This document shows, piece after piece, positions 7,610 through 16,513 of a stretch of DNA of 64,000 nt. The stretch comes from an uncultured Flavobacterium sp. (lineage in GTDB: Bacteria; Bacteroidota; Bacteroidia; Flavobacteriales; Flavobacteriaceae): the NCBI RefSeq assembly GCF_943913405.1, contig NZ_CALTYA010000002.1, positions 1-64,000 of the forward strand. Reading direction: 5' to 3'. Each line of letters starts with the position of its first letter. Positions within the stretch are counted from its first letter, which is position 1. Made by a program: the position numbers and the translations under genes. The notes under the pieces are model-generated. The model had not been told where the DNA came from. It did not search any database and was given only the letters and a program-made list of their open reading frames with translations.

Positions 7610-9808
7610 CTATTTTGAAAGCTCTAACGCATAAGCCTTTAGTGTGGAATTGTCTGAGTTTATAAAAATATTTAATAAATCTTTATATACTTCACTGTAA
7701 CCTCCACTTCCACGATATTTCTTTTGACGCTCTTGTTGATCATTCTCCGTAGGTTCGAAAGGCGCAGAATAAGAGCGCCAATCAAGCTTCATTAATTCTT
7801 CTGAGAAAACTATAATTAATTGATATAATTTGGCATTTCTAAATTGATTAATTGCTATATCAATACTATCAATTTCAATTTGACGTTCGTCAATGTCATC
7901 GCTCCATTCAATCTCATTAAAATCGAAATCATTAAAATAATTCGCAGCAACAAAGAAAAAGTCATTTGAAAATGAAGAAATTCCTGAAACTCCTTGATCA
8001 TGTGAAAGCATTGAATTTTTACTTAAGAAAGAATCGTTAATAGAAACTACAGAGAACTTTTTATCAAATGAGTCAAAAAGTATTAACTGTTTTTTTTCTT
8101 CACGTAGTTTTTTCGCCCATCCATTCTCACTACTTGACGCTTTTAATGCTATTTGCTCCCACAATAAAATTAAGAATGCAGCCTGCTGAGCTCTAACCCA
8201 CCGAATTTCTTCAAAATTTTTGCCTGGCAAAATATCAGCAAACAAACCACTAGTATTTTTTCTTATCGTCTTTTTTAGATACGAATTAGTTAGTGCCCTT
8301 ATAAACGCTGCTTGGCTTATTGTCCCACCTTCATTTACACCTAACATATTGATTTTATTAAACCAAGGGCTTTGTTCATAGAGCCACAATGCTTCAACCA
8401 ATTCCTGCGCACGCGTTTCACGATATACAGTTAATCCATCTTTTGAGTTTTCCAGCCAATCTTGTGATCTAAGAAGTGGATATAAATCATAACCAAGACT
8501 TGTATTTATTTTTTTTGGTTTAATATTAATCACATAAAATAAATATGCCTGCCATGCCCGATCCAAATTAAAATAAGCAACAACTGGAACCTCATAATTT
8601 CCCGTCAATTCGGCTGCTTCATCAAACGCCATTAGCCTATGTTGACCATCAATTATTTCTAGAGGTTTAAGTTCAGGATCCCATTTTTCATCAAATACGG
8701 ATTGAGGCAAAACAAGTTTTGGAATTTGAGAGCCTTCATCTTCAATAGTTATTAGATCTGCTAAATTTATCTCTGCCTTACCTCTCCTTTCACCTTTACC
8801 TAATATGTTTGCTACAATGGCTGTCGGCAATATTCCAGGCATCTTCAAAGTTTGGTTTTCTGGTGCCAGCTTATCTTTATCTGATAAAGTCGACCATGGA
8901 AATCCACCTTCAACAAATTTGTTGATTTCAAGTGATCTTTTTGCATCGTGCCCTCTTTGAATAAATGTATCTTCAACTTTTTTAACATTAGATTTTCTTC
9001 TGTGAACATCTGATAATCGCTTAAGCAATCGTATATCCATAGAAAAAATGAAATAATTAGATTGGGGCTTCTTGCGCATAGGTTGCGTAAAGTCTATGTC
9101 ATCCCACTGCGAAAGCCATTGATTAACCTTTAACGTTTGAATTTTACCATCAGGAGCTAGCTTTTTAAGATCATATTTAAAAATTTTTATTTGTGAGACG
9201 GATTTGCCATCAAGCCATCTCCTAAATTGTTCCTTATTAAGACTAATAGCTTTGTGAAAATTTAAATCATAACAAATTTCAAATAAATCTTTATCTGTTT
9301 CAAAATTATATCCAACAGAGAATAAACGTTGTATAACAAGTGATTTAAAAAACAAACCAATTTCACCTTCTTCAAAAAGTAAACTAAAATCATATGGGAC
9401 AGTCTCCTTACGTCTATAACTATTTTTTGCTGCCCCTGAGATTACTAGAGCACTTCTTAAATTGGTAAAATGCTTATCTTTTTCAAGAATTTTAAATTGA
9501 CCACCCATGTTTTGTTCTGAAAAATTTTCTGCAAACCATTTAATATTTAGGTGATGTGTAAATATTCCAGCAACCAATGCAAACATTTTTTTTTGCTGAG
9601 GGAATTTTTGAATATTATTCCAAAAGTCTGGTATATGATCGTCAACTGAATTAATCCCCAAATAATGTTTTAAAACAGGAGTATCAATGCCTTTACTACC
9701 ATTAATATAGCTTGCAAGTTCATTATTACCAATAATCTCGATAAAATTTACGCAATCATACTTTGTCCATGATGCTTTTAATTTTGTGATATCACCTAGT
9801 TTTATCAT
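7610..9808 (-). CDS. DGQHR-domain protein (DndB/ParB-like superfamily)
   Basis: 732 aa. The signature IIDGQHRLMAF lies at residues ~385-395 (DGQHR at 387-391), followed by the family's usual FYVINIKPKKI and a helical region. DGQHR proteins include DndB, the regulator of DNA phosphorothioation, and are distant relatives of ParB/Srx and DUF262 folds. This protein is about twice the length of DndB, with a ~380-residue N-terminal region and a ~200-residue C-terminal region I cannot assign. It lies between a DNA adenine methyltransferase (2 bp upstream) and an unknown gene (8 bp downstream). No dndC, dndD or dndE is present, so a classical Dnd system is excluded. DNA recognition or nucleotide-dependent sensing is plausible. 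Confidence 0.8.
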   Translation of the reverse strand: MIKLGDITKLKASWTKYDCVNFIEIIGNNELASYINGSKGIDTPVLKHYLGINSVDDHIPDFWNNIQKFPQQKKMFALVAGIFTHHLNIKWFAENFSEQNMGGQFKILEKDKHFTNLRSALVISGAAKNSYRRKETVPYDFSLLFEEGEIGLFFKSLVIQRLFSVGYNFETDKDLFEICYDLNFHKAISLNKEQFRRWLDGKSVSQIKIFKYDLKKLAPDGKIQTLKVNQWLSQWDDIDFTQPMRKKPQSNYFIFSMDIRLLKRLSDVHRRKSNVKKVEDTFIQRGHDAKRSLEINKFVEGGFPWSTLSDKDKLAPENQTLKMPGILPTAIVANILGKGERRGKAEINLADLITIEDEGSQIPKLVLPQSVFDEKWDPELKPLEIIDGQHRLMAFDEAAELTGNYEVPVVAYFNLDRAWQAYLFYVINIKPKKINTSLGYDLYPLLRSQDWLENSKDGLTVYRETRAQELVEALWLYEQSPWFNKINMLGVNEGGTISQAAFIRALTNSYLKKTIRKNTSGLFADILPGKNFEEIRWVRAQQAAFLILLWEQIALKASSSENGWAKKLREEKKQLILFDSFDKKFSVVSINDSFLSKNSMLSHDQGVSGISSFSNDFFFVAANYFNDFDFNEIEWSDDIDERQIEIDSIDIAINQFRNAKLYQLIIVFSEELMKLDWRSYSAPFEPTENDQQERQKKYRGSGGYSEVYKDLLNIFINSDNSTLKAYALELSK

Positions 9809-9810
9809 AA

Positions 9811-11013
9811 TTAAATACGTTTAAATAAAATAATATATTCTGTGACTATTTGTTGCCTTTCATCACTTCTACCCATTGTGCTATGTAAATGCTCTTTCTG
9901 AAGAACTGTGCTAGTGTAATTTTCCTTAAACACTTTCGTAGCAAGTGTAATAATCTTTGCTAATGAAATCATACCAGTATCACTATAACTTAAAGCTAAA
10001 TGAGCCTCTTTATTATCCACAGCTTCAAATAATGAAATGAAGGCCTCATTTACAGTAGTTTTTTTACAAAATGGCGATTGATGTCTATCTTCCCTATATC
10101 TCCCCTTATGGGAAACAGCTGGATAATCATATCTGACTAAAGTTTCTAAAGCGTGATAGAAACGGGAATAATGTACAGACTGATATGGAGGATCGGCATA
10201 CACTATTGAGCCATTTTCAATTATTCGCAAACAATCTAAATAATCTAAATTTGTTATTCTAGAACTTTTTGTGCTTGCTCCATTAAGATTATTTACTAAA
10301 TCAGTAAATTTACGTTCAAAATATATCCAAATATCTCTTCTTCTATAAATTAGAATATCATTCATATTCCTACTATTGACGTCTCTATATTGTGCATAAT
10401 GCCCTGTACTTTGAGTGACATATGACATCGAAGAAATAAGAGAACACATAATTGCTTTGTAAACATGTGTATCTTTATGTCTCTCTGCAACACATCTAAT
10501 GGCATCAATCCATACGCATTGCTCAAAACTCCAATACGTCCCTGAATAATACTTTGTAAATAAATGAAAACCTATTTTAAAATTCTTATCAATTAACTTT
10601 TGCTGTTCCTTTTCAAGAAATACAACTTCCGCTACAGATAAATCTTTTTCATAATTAAAAACAAGCTCAGGATAAATGCTTTTAAACCTCTCAACTTCTA
10701 ATGTTATTTCCTTAAAAAGTTCGTCTAAAACTGAAATATGGATATTACTTTTTAGATCAGTTAGATAGGTTTGCGCTAAAATACCTGAATAACTTTGAAT
10801 ATCATTGGAATGGATATTATACTTGTCTTTCAAAGAGGCACCAACTACACTGGTACCGGCAAACAGATCACAAAGCCAACATTCCGTTATATTAAGTTCG
10901 TTTATAGACTGCACTACAAAATCGATAATTTCCCTCTTAGAACCCATATACTTAAGTATGTGAGGGAGTTTAAGATCAACAGATTCTTCTAAGTGGGCGT
11001 GTTGTAGAGGCAT
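9811..11013 (-). CDS. D12-class DNA adenine-N6 methyltransferase
   Basis: 400 aa. The N-terminal KYMGSKRE (residues 21-28) and the AdoMet-binding LFAGTSVVG (~50-58) are followed by the catalytic DPPY at 274-277; this order (FxGxG before DPPY) is that of alpha-class/D12 Dam-like enzymes. It should methylate adenine in a short DNA target. Between the motifs is a long target-recognition insert. It is the first gene of a three-gene minus-strand operon whose partners are the DGQHR protein and an unknown protein. No restriction endonuclease is recognisable next to it. The A+T content looks higher than in the core genes of the window, consistent with transfer. Confidence 0.88.
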   Translation of the reverse strand: MPLQHAHLEESVDLKLPHILKYMGSKREIIDFVVQSINELNITECWLCDLFAGTSVVGASLKDKYNIHSNDIQSYSGILAQTYLTDLKSNIHISVLDELFKEITLEVERFKSIYPELVFNYEKDLSVAEVVFLEKEQQKLIDKNFKIGFHLFTKYYSGTYWSFEQCVWIDAIRCVAERHKDTHVYKAIMCSLISSMSYVTQSTGHYAQYRDVNSRNMNDILIYRRRDIWIYFERKFTDLVNNLNGASTKSSRITNLDYLDCLRIIENGSIVYADPPYQSVHYSRFYHALETLVRYDYPAVSHKGRYREDRHQSPFCKKTTVNEAFISLFEAVDNKEAHLALSYSDTGMISLAKIITLATKVFKENYTSTVLQKEHLHSTMGRSDERQQIVTEYIILFKRI

Positions 11014-11498
11014 TTTCTAATTAATAATAGTTATTGAGCGAAGATATCATAAATAAGAACAAATACCAAGAATTTAATACTTACTGTATCTCAAGTGATT
11101 ACTCAATAATTCTTGATTTTTTTCTTAGACTTTTTTTAAATTTTGAACCTCAAAAATTAGGTAATCATCATTCGATACAGCTGTAGTCTTGCCATTTAAA
11201 ATTGTCTGCGTAATGATAAAAAATCAGACTACCTAATTCCGCAAAATTCCTTAATATATATGCGACTCTGCTGCACTCCACACGCCGCCAAGATTGGTCT
11301 GCAACTAGAACGGTTAGAGGCCTGTCATATGATGCTGATTAATATCTAATAATTTCAAGATTAATATCTGACAACTATTAACTATTAGATATGACTTTTT
11401 TAAACAGCATACGGTTTTATGTAAAGCAGAGTATTAATTTAGGCGTACTTTTTTGGGATTCAAAGGCTTAACTTTACATATGTATCAACTTTACATAA
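11014..11498. other. Intergenic junction region without genes, repeat-bearing
   Basis: No credible coding frame is seen in these ~485 bp. The segment separates the 5' end of the methyltransferase operon from the broken umuC. It carries an inverted/direct repeat cluster (11337-11392) and three copies of CTTTACATA (11416-11499). The operon promoter should lie near 11014-11100, but I see no clean TAnnTTTG on the minus strand there. Confidence 0.6.
11337..11392. repeat. 10-bp inverted repeat with embedded 11-bp direct repeat
   Basis: ATATCTAATA (11342-11351) and TATTAGATAT (11383-11392) are perfect inverted arms 31 bp apart. GATTAATATCT occurs twice in direct orientation (11337-11347 and 11359-11369), 22 bp apart, i.e. 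about two helical turns. The layout resembles a protein-binding or recombination site. Confidence 0.6.
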
Positions 11499-11499
11499 A
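11416..11499. repeat. Three CTTTACATA repeats at the umuC breakpoint
   Basis: AACTTTACATA is repeated directly at 11470-11480 and 11487-11497 (17-bp period). An inverted copy, TTTATGTAAAG, is at 11416-11426 and pairs perfectly with CTTTACATAAA at 11489-11499. The last copy ends exactly where similarity to UmuC begins, so these may be part of a junction or attachment site, or operators. Confidence 0.65.
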
Positions 11500-12656
11500 T
11501 TTCACGCAGCGACGAAGCAAAAGCACTCGGAATTCCGATGGCAGCACCTGAATTTAAAGTCAGGGAAATGCTAAAACAGCACAATGTAAAAGTATTTTCC
11601 TCAAATTATGCATTGTATGGCGATTTAAGCCAGCGGACAATGGATATCTTGCGAGATTTCACGCCACAAGTTGAAGTCTATAGCATCGATGAAGCCTTTT
11701 TGAATTTTGACGGGATGAATATTCTGGATTATGACGATTATGGAAAAAAGATAAAAACTACGCTTATGAAGGGTTTAAGCCTTCCGGTCTGCATTGGTTT
11801 TGCTCCGTCGAAGGCTTTGTCAAAAGTTGCTAATAAAATTGCCCGGAAATATCCGGAAAGAACAAAAGGAGTTTATGTAATTGATACGGATGAAAAACGC
11901 ATAAAAGCTTTAAAATGGACTAAAATCGAGGACGTTTGGGGAATTGGCTATCGAATGAAGAAAAAGATGAAAGCCAAAAATATCTTGACCGCCTATGATT
12001 TTACAGAACCTTTCTATGAAACCTGGATTAAAAAAGAAATGGGCGTTATCGGCCTTCGCCTGAGAAAAGAATTATTGGGAGAATCTGTTTTAGGAATGGA
12101 AGAACCTGTCAATAAAAAAAGCATTGCTATCACGAGGAGTTTTCCGAAACAATTATATGATTTCGATGCCTTAAGAGAAAGAGTTTCTACTTTTGCATCG
12201 GTATGTGCCGAAAAATTAAGAAATCAAGATTCTTGTTGCCATACGGTAATCGTGATGCTCGGAACAATGGACCATAAAACGCCTACGACCAAACAATATT
12301 ACCATGATTCGATTACGTTGCCTTTTGGTACAGATTCTACCCTTACGATAAATCAAGTTGCAATTAGAATCTTAGAAAAATTATACGAAGAAAATAAAGG
12401 GCAGCGTTTTAAAAAAGCAGGCGTTATTGTTACGCAGCTTATAAATACGAATGAAAAACAGCTCCATTTATTTGAAGAAGAAAATCCGAAACATCTTGCT
12501 TTGATGAAAACGATCGATGATATAAACAAAAAATTAGGCGATCGAAAAGTAAAACTCGGAACACAAGACGCAAAAACATGGAATATGAAACAAGATTTAT
12601 TGTCTGCAAGATATACGACAAGATTCGATGAAATTCTCGTGATAAAATGTCATTAA
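11499..12656 (+). pseudogene. umuC: 5'-truncated umuC (Y-family polymerase V subunit)
   Basis: UmuC similarity begins at once after an in-frame TAA (11496-11498), with RSDEAKALGIPM matching the region normally found ~50 residues into UmuC. The longest possible product from the ATG at 11538 is 372 aa, against ~420 in the family. SIDEAF (Asp51-Glu52 of that product) and the thumb and little-finger regions survive. The N-terminal segment with the first metal-binding Asp and the steric gate is absent and is not seen elsewhere in the window. The product is therefore unlikely to polymerise DNA. The 3' end overlaps umuD by 10 bp, as in an intact umuC-umuD operon. Confidence 0.82.
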
Positions 12657-13096
12657 ACTCAAAACATATCAAACAGAAGCTGACTTTTTTCACTCCTGAT
12701 TTGGAGAGTGAAATAAAGATTCCGTATATAAATCAAGGAGTTTCTGCCGGATTTCCTTCACCGGCTCTAGACTTTTTAGAAACTGCGATTGACTTAAATA
12801 AAGAATTAATTGAGAATGCGAAAACTACTTTTTACATAAAAGTCGAAGGACATTCGATGATTGATGCGGGAATAAACGATAAAGACATTTTAATTGTCGA
12901 CCGCACTTTAGAGCCTTTAGATAAAAAAATTGCGGTCTGTTTTATTGATGGAGAATTTACGGTAAAACGTCTTAAATTAGAAAAAGACTGTCTTTATTTA
13001 ATGCCGGAAAATCAAAGCTACGAAGCAATTAAAATTTCCGAAGAAAATAATTTCATGATTTGGGGAATTGTGACTTATGTGATTAAGAAACTATAA
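12647..13096 (+). CDS. umuD: UmuD-like S24 peptidase
   Basis: 149 aa, a typical UmuD length. The self-cleavage site is Ala34-Gly35 (GVSAGFPSP), the nucleophile is Ser70 (EGHSM) and the base is Lys107 (FTVKRL). There is no DNA-binding domain, which separates it from LexA and from the repressor at 390-1151. After RecA-stimulated cleavage UmuD' would activate polymerase V. It overlaps the 3' end of the broken umuC, so it appears to have lost its partner and probably its native promoter. The gene itself looks intact. Confidence 0.88.
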   Translation: MSLNSKHIKQKLTFFTPDLESEIKIPYINQGVSAGFPSPALDFLETAIDLNKELIENAKTTFYIKVEGHSMIDAGINDKDILIVDRTLEPLDKKIAVCFIDGEFTVKRLKLEKDCLYLMPENQSYEAIKISEENNFMIWGIVTYVIKKL

Positions 13097-13231
13097 AGCC
13101 TTGTTAATAATCCATTGAATCAGATAAACTTACTTGAAGAAAATGTAACATCTAACTTTGGAAGCAATAGTAAATTAGCATAAAATAAATCCAGAAAAAT
13201 TAATTGCCTTTCTGGATAAAAATAAAATGCT

Positions 13232-13627
13232 ATGAAAAAGATATTTACATTTTTAGCCTTGTTGCTTTTTACGGCTGGCTACTCACAAGATTATTACAAA
13301 GTTGTACTGAAATCTGAAAATTATACCATTAACCAAGAAGCTTACAACGAGCCTGAAACATTGTTTACATTAACAGAAAATACAGTTTCAGTAAAACCAA
13401 TCGGTGACATGAGACTTATTAAGAAAGCGGTTTCTGTAAAAGACACTTCGGTTTATTTCTGCGAATACCAAGGAAAACAAGTGGAAGTTATTACGGTAAT
13501 TACTATAGAAAAATTTAAAGTTACTGTAAGAGGTGAAAATATGAAATATGTAATTGAGTCTGTTCCGCAAGATATTGGAAAAACTGGCGAGATTACTTTG
13601 CCAAATACAGCAGTTGCTAATCAATAA
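13232..13627 (+). CDS. Exported hypothetical protein
   Basis: 131 aa beginning with a clear signal peptide (MKKIFTFLALLLFTAGYSQ, cleavage after ~19). The mature part is small, rich in Lys, Val and Thr and predicted mostly beta, with no Cys-lipobox and no C-terminal sorting domain. I recognise no family. A strong terminator follows directly (13648-13683), so it is probably a single-gene transcript. It is the first ordinary gene after the island. Confidence 0.75.
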   Translation: MKKIFTFLALLLFTAGYSQDYYKVVLKSENYTINQEAYNEPETLFTLTENTVSVKPIGDMRLIKKAVSVKDTSVYFCEYQGKQVEVITVITIEKFKVTVRGENMKYVIESVPQDIGKTGEITLPNTAVANQ

Positions 13628-13647
13628 TCAACTTCTCCCAATAACAG

Positions 13648-13683
13648 AAAATGCCTCTAAAATTAATTTTAGAGGCATTTTTG
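13648..13683 (+). terminator. Rho-independent terminator
   Basis: Perfect 17-bp palindromic arms (13648-13664 and 13665-13681) with a U-rich end, just after the exported protein gene. It can act in both directions. Confidence 0.85.
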
Positions 13684-13691
13684 TATAAATA

Positions 13692-13732
13692 AAAAAGACT
13701 AAATATTTGAATTTCAAACATTTAGTCTTTTT
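13692..13732 (-). terminator. Terminator of tRNA-Leu
   Basis: 13-bp perfect arms (13692-13704 and 13720-13732) end three bases before the 3' end of the minus-strand tRNA gene, with T-runs on both sides. Confidence 0.8.
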
Positions 13733-13734
13733 AG

Positions 13735-13814
13735 TACCTAGAGTGGGAATCGAACCCACACACCGAAGTACACGAGTTTGAGTCGTGCGCGTCTACCAAT
13801 TCCGCCATCCAGGC
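13735..13814 (-). tRNA. tRNA-Leu (anticodon CAA)
   Basis: On the minus strand the acceptor GCCTGGA pairs with TCTAGGT. The D arm has GGTAGACGC, the anticodon stem CACGA/TCGTG encloses CTCAAAC (anticodon CAA), and the T arm has GTGGGTTCGATTCCCAC. A short extra variable stem marks a class II tRNA. CCA is not encoded. Confidence 0.95.
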
Positions 13815-13839
13815 AATTGATTTGTTTCAATTGTGGGTG

Positions 13840-13847
13840 CAAATGTA
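13840..13847 (-). promoter_or_regulatory. Promoter -7 element of tRNA-Leu
   Basis: TACATTTG on the minus strand fits TAnnTTTG and lies 26 bp upstream of the mature tRNA 5' end. Confidence 0.65.
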
Positions 13848-13913
13848 ACACCTTTTTTTTAAAATAAAAGAAAAAATACTTAAAATTTTCCTTTCAGAGT
13901 TGATTTTTATTCC

Positions 13914-13921
13914 TAAATTTG
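13914..13921 (+). promoter_or_regulatory. Promoter -7 element of prs
   Basis: TAAATTTG fits TAnnTTTG and is 52 bp upstream of the prs start, divergent from the tRNA-Leu promoter. Confidence 0.65.
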
Positions 13922-13972
13922 CACCTCGTTAACGCGACACACAACTAACTAACTACTAAACAACAGATTAAA

Positions 13973-14914
13973 ATGCCGCACCAAGAACCAGAAGCAAAGA
14001 TATTTGCATGTTCTCAAAGCGTACATTTAGCCGAACAGATAGCTAAAAGCTATGGCGTGGAGCTAGGTAAAGTAACGTTCTCAACTTATAGCGACGGAGA
14101 ATTCCAGCCGTCTTTCGAAGAATCAATCAGAGGATTGAGAGTTTTTTTAGTTTGTTCCACTTTTCCAAGTGCTGACAATTTAATGGAACTTTTATTAATG
14201 ATTGATGCCGCCAAAAGAGCTTCAGCACGTCACATTACTGCTGTAATTCCTTATTTTGGATGGGCTCGCCAAGACAGAAAAGATAAGCCACGTGTGCCGA
14301 TTGGAGCAAAATTAGTTGCAAAACTTTTAGAAAGCGCCGGAGCCACAAGAATCATGACAATGGATTTGCACGCAGATCAAATTCAAGGATTCTTTGAAAA
14401 ACCAGTAGACCATTTATTTGCTTCTACTATTTTCTTGCCTTATGTAAAAAGTCTAGGTTTAGAGAATCTGACAATTGCATCTCCAGACATGGGAGGTTCA
14501 AAAAGAGCGTATGCTTATTCTAAGTTTTTAGAATCAGATGTTGTAATTTGTTACAAGCAGAGAAAAGCGGCAAATGTTATTGAAAGCATGGAATTGATCG
14601 GTGAAGTTACCGGAAGACACATTATATTGGTTGACGATATGATTGACACCGGAGGAACTTTAGCAAAAGCAGCCGACCTGATGATTGAAAAAGGAGCCTT
14701 GAGCGTTAGAGCAATCTGTACTCATGCTATCTTATCAGGAGAAGCTTATGAAAAAATTGAAAATTCGAAATTGCTCGAATTAATAGTTACCGATTCTATT
14801 CCGTTAAAGAAAGAATCTAAGAAGATCAGAGTTGTAAGTTGCGCGCCCCTTTTTGCAGAAGTAATGCAAATGGTACAACACAACAACTCAATCAGCGGTA
14901 AATTTTTGATGTAA
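13973..14914 (+). CDS. prs: Ribose-phosphate pyrophosphokinase (PRPP synthetase)
   Basis: 313 aa, full length. It converts ribose 5-phosphate and ATP to PRPP for purine, pyrimidine, His, Trp and NAD synthesis. Visible hallmarks are YFGWARQDRKDKPR near 93-107 (ATP/flexible loop), MDLHADQIQGFF (~138-149) and the PRPP-binding VDDMIDTGGT (~222-231). It has its own TAnnTTTG promoter and is followed 78 bp later by the L25 gene, an order common in Flavobacteria. Confidence 0.97.
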   Translation: MPHQEPEAKIFACSQSVHLAEQIAKSYGVELGKVTFSTYSDGEFQPSFEESIRGLRVFLVCSTFPSADNLMELLLMIDAAKRASARHITAVIPYFGWARQDRKDKPRVPIGAKLVAKLLESAGATRIMTMDLHADQIQGFFEKPVDHLFASTIFLPYVKSLGLENLTIASPDMGGSKRAYAYSKFLESDVVICYKQRKAANVIESMELIGEVTGRHIILVDDMIDTGGTLAKAADLMIEKGALSVRAICTHAILSGEAYEKIENSKLLELIVTDSIPLKKESKKIRVVSCAPLFAEVMQMVQHNNSISGKFLM

Positions 14915-14992
14915 TATCAAAATCGCCTAAGGCTTAAAGCGTTTTGCCTAAAGCTGAAAAAAAGAATTTTTTATTAATTATATATATTTACA

Positions 14993-15604
14993 ATGAAGTC
15001 GATTACAATTAAAGGATCAGAAAGAGAAAGCGTGGGCAAAGTAGCTACTAAAGCCTTACGTAATGCTGGAGCGGTTCCTTGCGTTTTATACGGAGGAGAT
15101 CAACCAGTGCATTTTTCTGCAGAAGAAAAAGCATTCAAAAACTTGATTTACACTCCAAACGCTCACACAGTTGTGATCGAACTTGAAGGTGGTAAAACAT
15201 TCAACGCAGTATTGCAAGATACTCAAGTGCACCCTGTTTCAGACAAGATTTTGCACTTAGATTTCTTCCAATTACACGATGACAAAGAAATCACTATGGA
15301 AGTTCCAGTTAAAGTAACAGGAGTTTCTCCAGGTGTACTTTTAGGTGGTGTTTTACGTTTGAACCAACGTAGATTGAAAGTAAAAGCTTTGCCAAAAAAT
15401 CTTCCAGATTTCGTAGAAGCTGAAATTTCAGGTCTTGAAATGGGTAACAAATTATATGTTACTAAATTAGTTTCAGACAACTACAAATTGCTTCACCCAG
15501 ACAACACAGTTGTTGCTCAAGTGAGAATCTCACGTGCTGCAATGAAAGCTGCTCAAGAAGCTGCAAAAGCTGCAAAAGCACCAGCAAAAGGAAAGAAAAA
15601 ATAA
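14993..15604 (+). CDS. rplY: 50S ribosomal protein L25 (CTC form)
   Basis: 203 aa. The N-terminal L25 domain (~1-90; KGSERESVGKVATKALRNAGAVPCVLYGG) binds 5S rRNA. A C-terminal beta domain (~95-180) makes this the longer CTC/TL5 type. The tail is Ala/Lys-rich (AAQEAAKAAKAPAKGKKK). It lies downstream of prs and upstream of pth, the conserved prs-ctc-pth order of many bacteria. Confidence 0.96.
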   Translation: MKSITIKGSERESVGKVATKALRNAGAVPCVLYGGDQPVHFSAEEKAFKNLIYTPNAHTVVIELEGGKTFNAVLQDTQVHPVSDKILHLDFFQLHDDKEITMEVPVKVTGVSPGVLLGGVLRLNQRRLKVKALPKNLPDFVEAEISGLEMGNKLYVTKLVSDNYKLLHPDNTVVAQVRISRAAMKAAQEAAKAAKAPAKGKKK

Positions 15605-15622
15605 TTTCACCTTATTTATATC

Positions 15623-15658
15623 AAAAGCACCAGCCTCAAAACTGGTGCTTTTTTTATG
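15623..15658 (+). terminator. Terminator after rplY
   Basis: Arms AAAAGCACCAG (15623-15633) and CTGGTGCTTTT (15642-15652) with a following T-run. Confidence 0.85.
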
Positions 15659-15839
15659 TTCAGTACTTAAAAGTTCATAAACGAAAGTCTAGGGCATTTT
15701 CAGCAATCCATATAACTTGTGAAAAGTCCTCCGATTATTGGCGATACATTTTGCGCAAAAACATCTTAGAAACTTAGCATCTCAGTACCTCTTTAAAAAA
15801 ATCCTTCCAAATTCCCTACAGAAAAGCTATTTTTACAGA

Positions 15840-16466
15840 ATGAATTGGCTATCCAAAATATTCAAAAAAGAAAACAAAACAGAAACAGAAACAGACCCAA
15901 TGAAAAAATTTCTCATCGTTGGCCTCGGCAACATTGGCGCAGAATACGTAAACACCAGACATAATATCGGTTTTAAAGTCGTGGATCATTTGGCTCGAAA
16001 AGAATCCATAGAATTTCAGACAGCGAAATTAGGCCAAATGGCAGAATACAAATTAAAAGGGAGAACTCTTTTTCTACTGAAACCAAACACTTACATGAAT
16101 CTCAGTGGGAAAGCCGTGAAATATTGGATGGATAAAGAAAATATTCCGGCATCAAATGTTTTGATAATCACTGACGATTTAAATTTACCCTTCGGGAGCA
16201 TCAGAATAAGAACAAAAGGAAGCGACGGCGGCCATAACGGATTGAAAAGCATCCAGCAAATCTTAAATACTTCTGAATATCCAAGATTCCGCTTTGGAAT
16301 CAGCGACGAATTCAAGAAAGGAAAACAAGTCGATTATGTACTTGGAGAATGGAATGACGAAGAAAAAGCAAAATTAACAGAAAGATTAGACATTTCTGCA
16401 GAAATCATTCAATCGTTTGCCTTAGCAGGCCTTGAAATCACAATGACTTCATTCAACGGAAAATAA
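15840..16466 (+). CDS. pth: Peptidyl-tRNA hydrolase
   Basis: 208 aa from the ATG at 15840. The core begins at MKKFLIVGLGNIGAEYVNTRHNIGF (from 15900), which contains the substrate-binding Asn and the catalytic His (TRHNIG). The second signature GSDGGHNGLKSI is present. The enzyme releases peptides from prematurely dropped peptidyl-tRNA. A ~20-residue Lys/Glu-rich leader precedes the core. I start at 15840 rather than at the further upstream ATG at 15738, because the extra residues there look non-coding; a start at 15900 is also possible. Confidence 0.93.
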   Translation: MNWLSKIFKKENKTETETDPMKKFLIVGLGNIGAEYVNTRHNIGFKVVDHLARKESIEFQTAKLGQMAEYKLKGRTLFLLKPNTYMNLSGKAVKYWMDKENIPASNVLIITDDLNLPFGSIRIRTKGSDGGHNGLKSIQQILNTSEYPRFRFGISDEFKKGKQVDYVLGEWNDEEKAKLTERLDISAEIIQSFALAGLEITMTSFNGK

Positions 16467-16513
16467 ACGACGCATATTTTGCAACATATAATAATTCAAG
16501 AAAACTTAATGTC

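Noticed and set aside
6249..11013. Classical Dnd phosphorothioation locus
   Set aside because: DndB-like DGQHR is present, but there is no cysteine desulphurase, dndC, dndD or dndE gene; a methyltransferase is present instead.
11499..11540. Frameshift or sequencing error hiding the UmuC N terminus
   Set aside because: No sequence resembling the usual UmuC N terminus (NNDGC-type motif) is found in the ~480 bp upstream in any frame, so a true truncation is more likely.
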